A stretch of 10,649 nt of DNA from Novosphingobium sp. UBA6722 (GCA_002454125.1 DKII01000170.1:1-10649); one strand, 5' to 3'. Positions 1-7,238 are shown, numbered from the stretch's first letter. Translations and numbers: made by a program. Notes: generated by a model from the sequence alone, not told the origin.

Positions 1-93
1 ACACCACCTTGACGGACGCGACCGTGAGTGAACGTCTGCTTCACGCATCTAGCCGGGCAAAGCTACCTGTAAGGACCGTCCAACCTTGGAGAC

Positions 94-2841
94 CTATCCG
101 ATCCCAGCGCTGAGGCTCTTGTCGGCGGCGCGCGATGAATGTGCCGCCTCACTGACGGCTGTTTGCGCCAAACCAGCACGCTCGTTGATCGCCGACACCA
201 GCTTTGCCCGATCGTTCGTATAGATCGCGACTGACTCACGCGCCCGCGAAACACTGACGTAGAACGACTTCTGATCGACCAGATTTGCCGCCTTGCTGTC
301 GGCGTGGATGATGACGTGATCTGCGGTGCGGCCCTGGGCGGCGAAGACCGTTTCAACATAGGCGTGGCGGAGGTGCTGGTCGCGACTAGCGTCTAGATTG
401 AGCGACTCTGTTTGGCCGCGCCCACGCACCATGGCCGTGCGGGCATCGGTATCTATCGACAGCACTTCGACGCGCCCGCCGTTGATCCGGCCAAGCTCCC
501 GGTCATTGCGCGTGAACTGGATGCGATCGCCCGCCTTCAATTCGAGCGGCTGCACGGAGTATGCCTGCGCGTTGGCCGCGCCCCACTGGCGCAAGCGCCA
601 GTCGATGTCGCGGCCATCCTCCCCCTTGAGCGCAACGGAGGATTTGGCTGGATCGATGCCCTCCACGCGGTAGGTTTCCCGGCGAGACACGCCTTTATCC
701 GCGTAATCGCGGGTAAACCGCACGACATCACCCCGCTCGTAGCTCTGGGGGTCGCGCGCTTCGGCGCGGGACAGGCCCTTACTGACCAGGCTTTGCATCG
801 TTGTGGCGGGGCCAGTCAGAATACCCGCCCTGGCCAACTCCGAGCGTATGTCGGTGGTCAGGGCATCGCGCCCTTCGCGCGATGGCTCAATGACCAGAGT
901 TCGCGCACGCGTCTTGCTGTTGAACTCCGCGTATTGCCTGGCGATGGCGGCGAAGCGATCCGCCCGATCCGGGCTCTCGACGATCTTGCCGCCGCCGCGA
1001 TCGAGCGCGGTGATTGCTTTGCGGGCATCGCCTTCGATTGAGGCCAGGACTGCATCTCTGGTCGCTGCATTCGTCTGGCGCACGATTTCGTCGAGCCTGG
1101 CGGTCTGCATCCCGGCCTCCTGTAGCTGGGCAAAGGCGGCTCCGGCGCCAACCGAGCCGAGCTGCTTCACATCGCCAACCAACACGACGCGGGCATTGGC
1201 ATTGCTGCCCTTGTCGAGCAGTGCTGCCATGTCGCGGGCGGAGAGCATTGATGCCTCGTCAACGATCCAGACCCCACCGCGCAAGGCTTGCGGATTGCTC
1301 GCGAGTTGCCTGGCAACCGTGTCGCCTTTCATGTTCAATGCATCGCCAAGCGTCCGCGCCGCCGATGCGGTTGGGGCGAGTGGTGTTACGCGCAACCCGC
1401 GCGCGTTGGCCTCATCGGCCAAGGTCGCCAGCACGGTTGTGGTCTTGGCGGTTCCCGCATAGCCCTGCAGGGCCGTCACGCGATTGCTGCTGGTGAGCAG
1501 TGCCCTAGCCGCTTCACGCTGGCCGGAATTCCAGGGGTGGTCAGATTGAAGCACGGCGCGCGCGACGGCCTTTGCCGCTTGGGCAGGCGCGAGTATCGGC
1601 TTGATTGCGCCACGTCCCTCTAGCTCAGCCCGCAAAAGGCGGCGTTCGTTTTCGATGTTGGTCGCTGTCGTGAACCCCGCGAATTCCGCCCCACGCTTAT
1701 CGAGGAAGGTGCGCGGAATCAGGTCGCCCTCGCCGCTGGAACGGGCGATGGCCTCGTCGATCTGCGCGGCACTGACTTTACCCAGGCCGAACCGCCCCGC
1801 CTCCTTCTCAAGATCGGCAGCGGAGAACACAGCCTGCCGCTCGCCGAGCTTTTCGGCGGCGAAGGCAACGGCGCGATGGGCCAGAAGCTCACCTTGCGCA
1901 GAAATCAACGCGGCGTGATCGGCATGTGCGGCAGTGGTCTCGGCCAGGCTTACCAGTGCTTGCCGCGCTTGCTGATCGAACCCTGCCGCATCGGCAGTCG
2001 CGCGCCAGTCCCGGACAAGTTCGCCACGATCGACTTCCCGTTTGGCCTCGCGGGTTTCGAGGGTGGCGACCTGTTTTTCCTCCGGCGATGCTGTCGCGGT
2101 GGTCTGGCCGCGTTCGGCGAGCCGCGCTTCAATCTGGGCGGTGCGCTCGCTGAAGGCCCGGATGACCTCGGGCGACACGCCCTTGATCTCGAACAGCGAG
2201 TCCCTGCCTGCCTCGATTTCATATCCAAGCGCCCGCACCCCAACCGCCAGTTCCTGCCGGTAGACTGCGCCAATGGCCTTCTGGAGCTGGTAGAGCGCAC
2301 GCGGTTCCAGACTGCGCCAGTTGCCGTCTGCATCCCGCGTCATGTTCATGATGACATTGTGGGTGTGAAGCTGCGGGTCCTGCGCCCGGCTAGTGTCGTG
2401 TCGAAAGCTGGTGATGGCGAGATTGCCGGTTTGATGCCGCGCGACTGTTCCGTCTTCCCTGATCCGGGTGGCGGCGGCATGGCGTTCGGCAAAGGCCAGT
2501 GCAGACTTCACCGCCCGGTCATGCGCGCCGACCAGGCGGCGGTCGCCCGCGACCTCGGCCATGATCGATACCGACTTTGGCGCACTCATAGTCACGTCCC
2601 AACCTGGCCGGTGCTCCAGCATGCCGTCGCGGGTCGTGCCGAGCTGCTGGCCATCGGGCAACTTGCCGTCGAGCATGTCGCGAAAGGCATCGCGCTCGAC
2701 CTCGCCGGCAAGACCAAGTCCGCGGGCACCTTCGCCCTGCCATTCGCTCGGGCTGAGCCCGCCATCGACGTAGTAGTCGTCGGCCTCGTAATAGCTCGAC
2801 GCCGCCGAGGAACTGGTGATCGCGCCGATGGTAGCAACCAT
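94..2841 (-). CDS. trwC: MobF family conjugative relaxase-helicase (TrwC/TraI-like)
   Basis: This is the DNA-processing enzyme of conjugation: it nicks one strand at oriT, stays covalently bound to the 5' end, and unwinds DNA with its C-terminal helicase. The 915-residue product is close to R388 TrwC in size. The N-terminus has paired tyrosines Y17/Y18 and Y23/Y24, matching the catalytic tyrosine pairs of MobF enzymes. The HUH metal site is seen as H148-D149 and H159-T-H161. The RecD/TraA-like helicase part has a Walker A at 460-468 (GYAGTAKTT), Walker B at 525-530 (WIVDEA), motif III at 556-560 (GDVKQ) and motif VI near 861-869 (YVSVSRARE). A longer open frame begins at 2907, but the start at 2841 gives the family N-terminus and overlaps the coupling-protein stop by one base (TGATG), implying translational coupling; no strong Shine-Dalgarno is seen. 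No frameshift or truncation is seen. Confidence 0.95.
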   Translation of the reverse strand: MVATIGAITSSSAASSYYEADDYYVDGGLSPSEWQGEGARGLGLAGEVERDAFRDMLDGKLPDGQQLGTTRDGMLEHRPGWDVTMSAPKSVSIMAEVAGDRRLVGAHDRAVKSALAFAERHAAATRIREDGTVARHQTGNLAITSFRHDTSRAQDPQLHTHNVIMNMTRDADGNWRSLEPRALYQLQKAIGAVYRQELAVGVRALGYEIEAGRDSLFEIKGVSPEVIRAFSERTAQIEARLAERGQTTATASPEEKQVATLETREAKREVDRGELVRDWRATADAAGFDQQARQALVSLAETTAAHADHAALISAQGELLAHRAVAFAAEKLGERQAVFSAADLEKEAGRFGLGKVSAAQIDEAIARSSGEGDLIPRTFLDKRGAEFAGFTTATNIENERRLLRAELEGRGAIKPILAPAQAAKAVARAVLQSDHPWNSGQREAARALLTSSNRVTALQGYAGTAKTTTVLATLADEANARGLRVTPLAPTASAARTLGDALNMKGDTVARQLASNPQALRGGVWIVDEASMLSARDMAALLDKGSNANARVVLVGDVKQLGSVGAGAAFAQLQEAGMQTARLDEIVRQTNAATRDAVLASIEGDARKAITALDRGGGKIVESPDRADRFAAIARQYAEFNSKTRARTLVIEPSREGRDALTTDIRSELARAGILTGPATTMQSLVSKGLSRAEARDPQSYERGDVVRFTRDYADKGVSRRETYRVEGIDPAKSSVALKGEDGRDIDWRLRQWGAANAQAYSVQPLELKAGDRIQFTRNDRELGRINGGRVEVLSIDTDARTAMVRGRGQTESLNLDASRDQHLRHAYVETVFAAQGRTADHVIIHADSKAANLVDQKSFYVSVSRARESVAIYTNDRAKLVSAINERAGLAQTAVSEAAHSSRAADKSLSAGIG

Positions 2842-4658
2842 CAGACCGGCCCGTCTTCGTCCAGGGTCTTTTCGGCCTTGGCTCCCATGACCGGCAGCTT
2901 GCCCCACAGCGAGCGGCTGACATCGACCGGCACGAAAGCGGGATGGCGAGGCGCGCCGCGTGCGTCGATGTGATCGCGGGTCAGTCTGATCTTCGCCACC
3001 GGAAGTCCGTCGGGCAGTTGCAGGAAGCCCTGGTGCGGTTCGAGCCGCAACTCACTTTCGATTACCGCCGCGCGAACGTGCCGCGTGCTGCCAAGCGAAG
3101 TGCGCCCACTGTTGGGGCCGTATTCGAAGCTGTCCGATCCGCTGCGCACTTCGACCTCGACATCGCCGATGTTGCGCGATGCCCATTCGCGGGTTTCACG
3201 GTCAATGAGCTGGAGATAGAGCTTGGAATTGCAGCATCCGACAAGCGCCTCGGCGCTATCCTTGCCATAGCGGCGGTGCATCTGGCCGATCGCCTGAAAG
3301 GTCAGGGTAACGCTCGCCCCAAACTTGCGACCCTCGGGCAGGAGCCGGGTCAGGTTATCGACGCGGGGCAGGTCGGCCAGTTCGTCGAGGAAAAACCACA
3401 GCCGGCGATTGGCGGATGGCTCCAAACCCAATGTGGCACTTGCAGCGCACTCCAGCCAGCAGGCCAGCAGCGGCTTCATCGCTTCGAAGAAGTCCTCCTT
3501 GCGAGGGACGAAGATCCACGGCTTTGAACCCTTGTGCTTGTCCACTCCGGCAAAGAAATCGCGGAAGGAAAAGCTCCTGGCGTCGCCCGGCTCGCGCCAG
3601 AGGAACTGCAGCAGGTTTGACGCTTTGGCGAGCATGAACAACACCGAGCCGGTGGCGCGGTCAGCATCATCCTCGAAGGTGCGGGCGGACGATGTTCCAG
3701 CCAGCCAGACCTTCATCTCTTCCTTGGTCTTGGCCTGCAAGGCGTTGAGCAGGTCGGGCAGGGTGGTGCGGCCTTCGGAGCTGAGCACGCGCAGGACATT
3801 GGCGACAAGGATGCGACTGGTTTCGAGCCAGACATCGTCATCGCGTTCGCCGGTTTCGGAAACGAGCTGGCGGGCGATGCGGTCGGCATCGGCGGGGTGG
3901 GCGATCTCCAGGAAGGGTGACCAATAGACCGAGCGGCTGTCGAACGGATTGAGGATGATGTCGCCGCGTTCGGGTCGGTAATAGTGGGCAATGAACTCGC
4001 CGCTGGTATCGTAAACCAGTGCCGGTTCACCGCGCGCTTCGACTGTATCGAGCATCTGCCGCAGAACTGTCGTCTTGCCCGCGCCGGTTGTGCCGAGGAT
4101 AGCGAAGTGGCGGCATTCGAGCCAGGCCGGAATGCCGACCGTGGCGATGTGGAGCGAGCGTTTGTCCGTGGCCTTCTTGGTAAGGCTGCGCAGTTCGCGT
4201 TCGCTGACAATCCGGGTGCCTGCCACAACCCGGTCCTGCCCTGCCTTGCGGCCCTGATCGCGCATCCAGTAGGCAAGGCCAAGGCACACGCCAAGGCCGC
4301 AAAGACCGCCTAGCAAGCCACCCAGGATCATCCGCGTTTCGATGTCGTCCCAGCAGCGTTGCCAGACAGGGTCATTGGCCAGAATGCTGGCGGGCAGGTG
4401 CCCGGATCTGCCATCGACATTGACGGTGATTTCGGGGTCGGTCCTGCCTCCGGCAAAGACCGTGACGAGGCTGCCCTGGCCGTGCTGGTAAGCGCAGATA
4501 TATTGCCAAGGCTGCACGCTTTGCAGGTTCCACCACATGCCCAGCGCTGCGGTCCCGGCGGTGGTCCAGGCATAGGCCTTCCAGCGCGCCAGGAAGCCCG
4601 AAATGGCCTGCCGGAACAGGCCCTGTCCGCGCAGCAGATTGTCGTGATCGCGGCTCAT
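2841..4658 (-). CDS. trwB: Type IV coupling protein (TrwB/TraD-like ATPase)
   Basis: This is the membrane-anchored ATPase that links the relaxosome to the type IV secretion channel and is thought to drive DNA export. The 605-residue product has two N-terminal hydrophobic segments (about 29-45 and 111-131) enclosing a periplasmic loop, then a cytoplasmic RecA-like domain. Walker A lies at 189-197 (GTTGAGKTT) and Walker B at 421-428 (WFFLDELA), followed by the TFQAIGQM stretch near 453-460 typical of TraD/VirD4 proteins. The start is set by a good Shine-Dalgarno (GGAGG, about 7 nt upstream) and an ATGA overlap with the preceding RHH gene; its own stop overlaps the relaxase start. The order RHH protein, coupling protein, relaxase is that of R388 trwABC. 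TrwB and TraD names are both used for this family; the TrwB name follows the neighbours. Confidence 0.93.
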   Translation of the reverse strand: MSRDHDNLLRGQGLFRQAISGFLARWKAYAWTTAGTAALGMWWNLQSVQPWQYICAYQHGQGSLVTVFAGGRTDPEITVNVDGRSGHLPASILANDPVWQRCWDDIETRMILGGLLGGLCGLGVCLGLAYWMRDQGRKAGQDRVVAGTRIVSERELRSLTKKATDKRSLHIATVGIPAWLECRHFAILGTTGAGKTTVLRQMLDTVEARGEPALVYDTSGEFIAHYYRPERGDIILNPFDSRSVYWSPFLEIAHPADADRIARQLVSETGERDDDVWLETSRILVANVLRVLSSEGRTTLPDLLNALQAKTKEEMKVWLAGTSSARTFEDDADRATGSVLFMLAKASNLLQFLWREPGDARSFSFRDFFAGVDKHKGSKPWIFVPRKEDFFEAMKPLLACWLECAASATLGLEPSANRRLWFFLDELADLPRVDNLTRLLPEGRKFGASVTLTFQAIGQMHRRYGKDSAEALVGCCNSKLYLQLIDRETREWASRNIGDVEVEVRSGSDSFEYGPNSGRTSLGSTRHVRAAVIESELRLEPHQGFLQLPDGLPVAKIRLTRDHIDARGAPRHPAFVPVDVSRSLWGKLPVMGAKAEKTLDEDGPV

Positions 4659-5035
4659 GACAGCGCCTCCGCGGCAAGGGCACGCTGGCGTCGATAGGCA
4701 GCCTGGGCAGCGTCGCTGGTGGCCGCGTCGATGCGGTCAGCATCGCTGTCGTTGCGCAGTGCCGCCCGGCGCGAATAGGCGTAGGCCGCGCTGGCCGTGA
4801 ACAAGCTCCGGTCGGTCAGGGATTCGATTGAAGCGAGGCGGGACTCAACCCTCGCAAGCGCTTCCTCGCTGGCAAGTTGCGAGCGCACCTGGGCACCTCC
4901 CGTGATCGACGAAAGGCCGGTTTCGATGACCCGCAGCAGCGCCTGGTAGCGGGTCATCCCGCGCACTTTGGCGATATGCCGGATCAGCGTTTCCTGCTCG
5001 GCAGGGATGCGGATTGAGAGCTTGATGCGATTCAT
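4655..5035 (-). CDS. trwA: Ribbon-helix-helix relaxosome accessory protein (TrwA-like)
   Basis: A 126-residue protein. Residues 1-45 fit a ribbon-helix-helix DNA-binding domain: a beta strand MNRIKLSIRIP, then two helices around TLIRHIAKVRG and TRYQALLRVIETGL. The rest is Ala/Arg-rich and helical, with a possible short coiled coil near 55-75, likely for oligomerisation or relaxase contact. In R388 the equivalent TrwA binds oriT, stimulates nicking and coupling-protein activity, and represses the trwABC operon; the same roles are inferred here from position. An upstream in-frame ATG at 5125 exists, but the start at 5035 is favoured by a strong Shine-Dalgarno (GGGAGG, about 7 nt before) and by the RHH domain beginning exactly there. 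The stop overlaps the coupling-protein start (ATGA). Likely target sites are the repeats in 5056-5150 just upstream. Confidence 0.85.
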   Translation of the reverse strand: MNRIKLSIRIPAEQETLIRHIAKVRGMTRYQALLRVIETGLSSITGGAQVRSQLASEEALARVESRLASIESLTDRSLFTASAAYAYSRRAALRNDSDADRIDAATSDAAQAAYRRQRALAAEALS

Positions 5036-5055
5036 GGCAGCACCTCCCGCAGCGC

Positions 5056-5128
5056 GCCATGCGCGCGCTGCGAACTTGGCTGAAATGCTGGGGTTGTCCT
5101 GGGCTGCTTGGCCAAGCGCGCGCATGGC
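5056..5128. repeat. Perfect 14-bp inverted repeat, 45 bp apart
   Basis: GCCATGCGCGCGCT at 5056-5069 recurs as its exact reverse complement at 5115-5128. The inner side of the second arm overlaps the 12-bp palindrome GCTTGGCCAAGC (5106-5117). The repeat is probably bound by the RHH accessory protein or another relaxosome component, or acts in operon autoregulation. Confidence 0.7.
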
Positions 5129-5150
5129 CTCCCAGGAACTTGGCGGAAAT
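5072..5150. repeat. 15-bp direct repeat in the oriT region
   Basis: GAACTTGGCTGAAAT at 5072-5086 and GAACTTGGCGGAAAT at 5136-5150 differ at one base and are 64 bp apart start to start, close to six helical turns. That spacing would present both copies on the same DNA face, as expected for accessory protein binding sites near a nic site. Confidence 0.65.
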
Positions 5151-5153
5151 CCG

Positions 5154-5180
5154 GCACGGACGGTGCGTAAGGTCTGTGGC
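5154..5180 (+). other. Putative nic site of MobF (R388-like) type
   Basis: A small hairpin, GCAC at 5154-5157 and GTGC at 5163-5166, runs into GGTGCGTAAGGTCTGTGGC (5162-5180). As I recall the R388 nic region, GGTGCGTATTGTCT/ATAGC, 15 of these 19 bases agree, including GGTGCGTA and GTCT just before the cleavage point. Nicking is predicted on the plus strand between 5175 and 5176. This would place the transfer operon 5' of the nick, so it would enter the recipient last, as in R388. The match is from memory and not from an alignment run. Confidence 0.55.
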
Positions 5181-5190
5181 TAAAATCCTT

Positions 5191-5211
5191 CTGCGATGCG
5201 TAGCATCGCAG
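5191..5211. repeat. 9-bp perfect hairpin next to the nic candidate
   Basis: CTGCGATGC (5191-5199), loop GTA, then GCATCGCAG (5203-5211). On the minus strand it follows the 5243-5845 gene and is trailed by a short TTTT, so it could be a weak terminator for that gene. It could equally be the distal hairpin of oriT. The T-run is too short and too far from the stem for a confident terminator call. Confidence 0.45.
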
Positions 5212-5242
5212 CCCTGCAACATCGGCTTTTGGGGGCACTGGA

Positions 5243-5845
5243 TCAGTCATGGCCTGGCCCTTTCCGGCAAGCGCTGCAGGGCGCGTCCTCGTGTTCACCG
5301 GAACAGCAATCGTCGGCATTTCCGGGGACGATGGGCAGGGCGGGAGCCGAGCATTCAGACGCCCAAGCGGCAATCATCGCCTTGGCTTTGCGGTCGGCTC
5401 TGCGTCTATCGAAATGCTCCGGGACGGGCGGTCGCGCCGTCAAATCATAATCCTGGACCCAGGCGCGAATGACACCTTCAATCGCCTGCTGCATCTTCTC
5501 GTGCAGCGCCCGAGCCTCGAACGGATCGAGATGTGCGGTCACACCGGGGGAGAGGATCAGTCCGCCAAGCGGAAGCAAATCTGTGCCAGCCTCTTGCAAC
5601 GGCCCATCGATCCGGCACCGGGAGGTGTCGCCCTCATAAAAGGCATAGGGCGGTCTTTCGGCCTCGTGCCAGGGGATCAGCGCGACACGGTAGGCGTCGC
5701 CGTCCGCACCCTCAGCAAGCAACTTCTTGATGATCGGCACCGCATAACAAGCGGTGCGGTATTCGGCAGTGAAGCGCAGATTGACCTTACGGCCAGTCCA
5801 GATGCAATCGGCGAGCCGATCCAAAGCGCGGTGGAAAATGGACAT
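5243..5845 (-). CDS. Hypothetical protein with C-terminal Cys/His cluster
   Basis: I do not recognise this 200-residue protein. It has no signal peptide or membrane segment and looks cytoplasmic. The middle contains ordinary mixed alpha/beta-like sequence (RVALIPWHEAERPPYAFYEGD near 53-73 and LILSPGVTAHLDPFEARALHEKM near 96-118, quoted as landmarks in part). The C-terminus has C180, C181, H185, C190 and C193, a spacing that could bind zinc, though no named family fits. The start at 5845 is chosen over an open frame from 5920 because AAGGA lies about 6 nt upstream. The gene follows the AlpA-like gene by 102 bp in the same direction and ends at the oriT candidate, so it would lie in the leading region that enters a recipient early. 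That position suits a plasmid-establishment or host-interaction role, but this is only inference. Confidence 0.7.
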   Translation of the reverse strand: MSIFHRALDRLADCIWTGRKVNLRFTAEYRTACYAVPIIKKLLAEGADGDAYRVALIPWHEAERPPYAFYEGDTSRCRIDGPLQEAGTDLLPLGGLILSPGVTAHLDPFEARALHEKMQQAIEGVIRAWVQDYDLTARPPVPEHFDRRRADRKAKAMIAAWASECSAPALPIVPGNADDCCSGEHEDAPCSACRKGPGHD

Positions 5846-5947
5846 GGGGCATCCTTTCGCGAAATGGCGATTTCTGGTGTTCGTGGAGGTGAGGGGAGGT
5901 GCGCGCCGCCGAGCAATCAAGCGCGGCTGGTGCGCCTTCTGGTCAGT

Positions 5948-6145
5948 TCAGTAGCGACGGGGCTGTAGGTTGCTCAGCCAGTCCTCGATATCGCCCGAAC
6001 GCCATCGAATTTTGCCCGCGCCAATATGGCATGGGCATGGGAATGCCCCGCTGCGCGCACGGCGGTACAAAGTGGTACGTGACTTGAAGCCGGTGACGTT
6101 GAGCACGTCGGTTACGGTCAGGAGCTGATCTCGGTTCGGAGGCAT
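5948..6145 (-). CDS. AlpA family DNA-binding protein (regulator or excisionase-like)
   Basis: A 65-residue protein with the compact winged-helix (MerR-like) fold of the AlpA/excisionase group. The pattern LLTVTDVLNVTGFKSRTTLYRRA, seen over residues 8-30, is the helix-turn-helix. GKIRWRSGDIEDWLSN follows at about 44-59 and is the typical wing plus the closing helix with an RW-DIE-WL signature. E. coli phage P4 and CP4-57 AlpA/Vis proteins of this kind act as regulators and recombination directionality factors, bending DNA at att sites and controlling excision genes. The start is supported by AAGGA about 7 nt upstream. It lies 1.2 kb from the tRNA border, in the same direction as all element genes. 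Whether it is an excisionase or a transcription regulator cannot be told here. Confidence 0.85.
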   Translation of the reverse strand: MPPNRDQLLTVTDVLNVTGFKSRTTLYRRARSGAFPCPCHIGAGKIRWRSGDIEDWLSNLQPRRY

Positions 6146-6217
6146 TGCGGGGTCCTTTCATTCGCTGGAATGCAGGACGTGGCAAATCGGGGCGTCAGAG
6201 TGAATTCAGTTCCACAT

Positions 6218-7123
6218 TCACGGAAATTCATGCATCGGCAACGAGCGCAGAAAATTGTTGAACGCCGGATAGATGCCCGCATGGAGCTTCTCCATCCTGC
6301 TGTTGCTCAACCCTTCAGCCGCCAGTTTTTCCTTTTTGTCTTCAAAAGTTAAGCCTTCGAGGTCGGGCCGCCGCAGCGCGACGATGATTTGAACGGCTGC
6401 CCGGAACGAATTGGCTTTTGAACCCGCCTTGTCGGCCTGCGAGAGGAACCACTCGACCCGCCGACCGAACAATTCGCGATCCGCCGTATCCAGCAAGGTG
6501 CGCGAGGTTACGAAGACGGGCGCAACTCGCCCGCCAAGTCTGACCCATAATGCGCTCATCGGAATTGGCCGATGCGGGTTGCACTGCCAAAGCGACTGAT
6601 CGCGGCTGACGACGAGGAGCGAGCCGTGATCAGCCAGGAAGGCCGCTCGCGCGCTCGGCGACAGGGGTTTGACAGTGCCGTCGGGCAGACGCTCTTCGCA
6701 GATAATGTCGCCGTGCGCGATCAGGCTTTTGAAGCCTTCGAGCGCACGCAGGTTGCGATGAAGCGTCTCATTCGGCCCGGCAATCAGCTCGTCGATTTCC
6801 GGCTCGCCGCGCACCTTGCTCTTGTTGTGCGCCCAGACGAATGCCCCGCCACCAGCCAACAGCATCGCGACGCCAATGATGCTGGGGTTCATGACCGCGC
6901 CAAGAAATGCGCCCGTCGATGCAATCAGGAATGAGATGCTGCGCAGGAAATCCAGTTTGCGCTGGCGCTTGCGTCCAAGTCGCGCAGCCGATGCCATCGC
7001 GTCGAGAACCTCTTGCGGAATGATCAGCTCGATGGGCGTCCCAGCCGGTTGCTTGAGAAACGCAATGAAGCCGTCCCGGATTTTGACGAACTCGGCGGGG
7101 CTGAGGGGCAATTGCTCCTGCAT
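6218..7123 (-). CDS. Hypothetical protein with a two-helix hydrophobic hairpin
   Basis: I do not recognise this protein of about 301 residues. It starts with a short hydrophilic domain, then a Lys/Arg-rich stretch (GRKRQRK), two adjacent hydrophobic segments (FLISI-like FLRSISFLIASTGAFLG and SIIGVAMLLAGGGAFVWA) and a long soluble C-terminal domain of roughly 200 residues. This suggests an inner-membrane hairpin anchor with cytoplasmic ends. The open frame extends to 7408, but that extension reads through the tRNA-Pro gene and yields the familiar spurious peptide VAQPGSASHWGCGGRRFESS, so it is rejected. Start choice is uncertain: ATG at 7123 has only a weak GGA at about 4 nt, while ATG at 7225 (335 residues) has none and would include the palindrome at 7203-7214 and atypical codons. 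It is the element gene nearest the tRNA and is separated from the AlpA-like gene by only 72 bp. Confidence 0.65.
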   Translation of the reverse strand: MQEQLPLSPAEFVKIRDGFIAFLKQPAGTPIELIIPQEVLDAMASAARLGRKRQRKLDFLRSISFLIASTGAFLGAVMNPSIIGVAMLLAGGGAFVWAHNKSKVRGEPEIDELIAGPNETLHRNLRALEGFKSLIAHGDIICEERLPDGTVKPLSPSARAAFLADHGSLLVVSRDQSLWQCNPHRPIPMSALWVRLGGRVAPVFVTSRTLLDTADRELFGRRVEWFLSQADKAGSKANSFRAAVQIIVALRRPDLEGLTFEDKKEKLAAEGLSNSRMEKLHAGIYPAFNNFLRSLPMHEFP

Positions 7124-7202
7124 CCGTTCCCACGGAGTAGGGGGAATCAGTCCGTCGTTCAATTCGGAAAAGGGAGGTCGAGCTGTGCATATTCGATGCT
7201 CT

Positions 7203-7214
7203 GCGATGCATCGC
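7203..7214. repeat. 12-bp perfect palindrome GCGATGCATCGC
   Basis: Perfect dyad upstream of the hydrophobic-hairpin gene and about 100 bp from the tRNA 3' end. TCTGCGATGC at 7200-7209 region is shared with the arm of the hairpin at 5191-5199 and its preceding T. It may be an operator or part of the attachment site. Confidence 0.4.
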
Positions 7215-7238
7215 GATGAGAACATCTTGGCACTATCT

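Larger units (their letters stand above)
5036..5242. other. Candidate origin of transfer (oriT) and trwABC control region
   Basis: A 207-bp gap with no convincing gene lies directly upstream of the RHH-coupling protein-relaxase operon, where R388 has its oriT. It is dense in symmetry: a perfect 14-bp inverted repeat (5056-5069 and 5115-5128), a 15-bp direct repeat with one mismatch (5072-5086 and 5136-5150), a 12-bp palindrome (5106-5117), a 7-bp inverted repeat (5097-5103 and 5131-5137), an R388-like nic stretch (5162-5180) and a 9-bp hairpin (5191-5211). The operon promoter should also lie here, but I could not assign clear -35/-10 boxes. Confidence 0.6.

Noticed and set aside
1..93. Possible gene or terminator downstream of the relaxase
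   Set aside because: Only small weak dyads (GTGAA/TTCAC at 28-44) are visible; no T-run and no supported coding frame.
412..1041. 209-codon plus-strand ORF
   Set aside because: Shadow frame of the relaxase helicase domain, no recognisable domain.
1876..2973. 365-codon plus-strand ORF
   Set aside because: It is antisense to the relaxase N-terminal domain with its intact catalytic motifs; long antisense frames are common in GC-rich genes.
5032..5250. 72-codon minus-strand ORF (MTDPVPPKADVAG...) bridging the unknown gene and the RHH gene, with overlaps at both ends and a possible Shine-Dalgarno
   Set aside because: It uses rare codons (AGA, AGG, CCA, GCA) unlike its neighbours, has a Pro/Arg/Gln-rich low-information sequence, and runs through all the oriT repeats. 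The overlaps are suggestive, so it is not excluded, but non-coding oriT explains the sequence better.
6200..6221. Inverted repeat GTGAAT/ATTCAC after the hydrophobic-hairpin gene, as a terminator
   Set aside because: The stem is only 6 bp, AT-containing, overlaps the stop codon and has no T-run.
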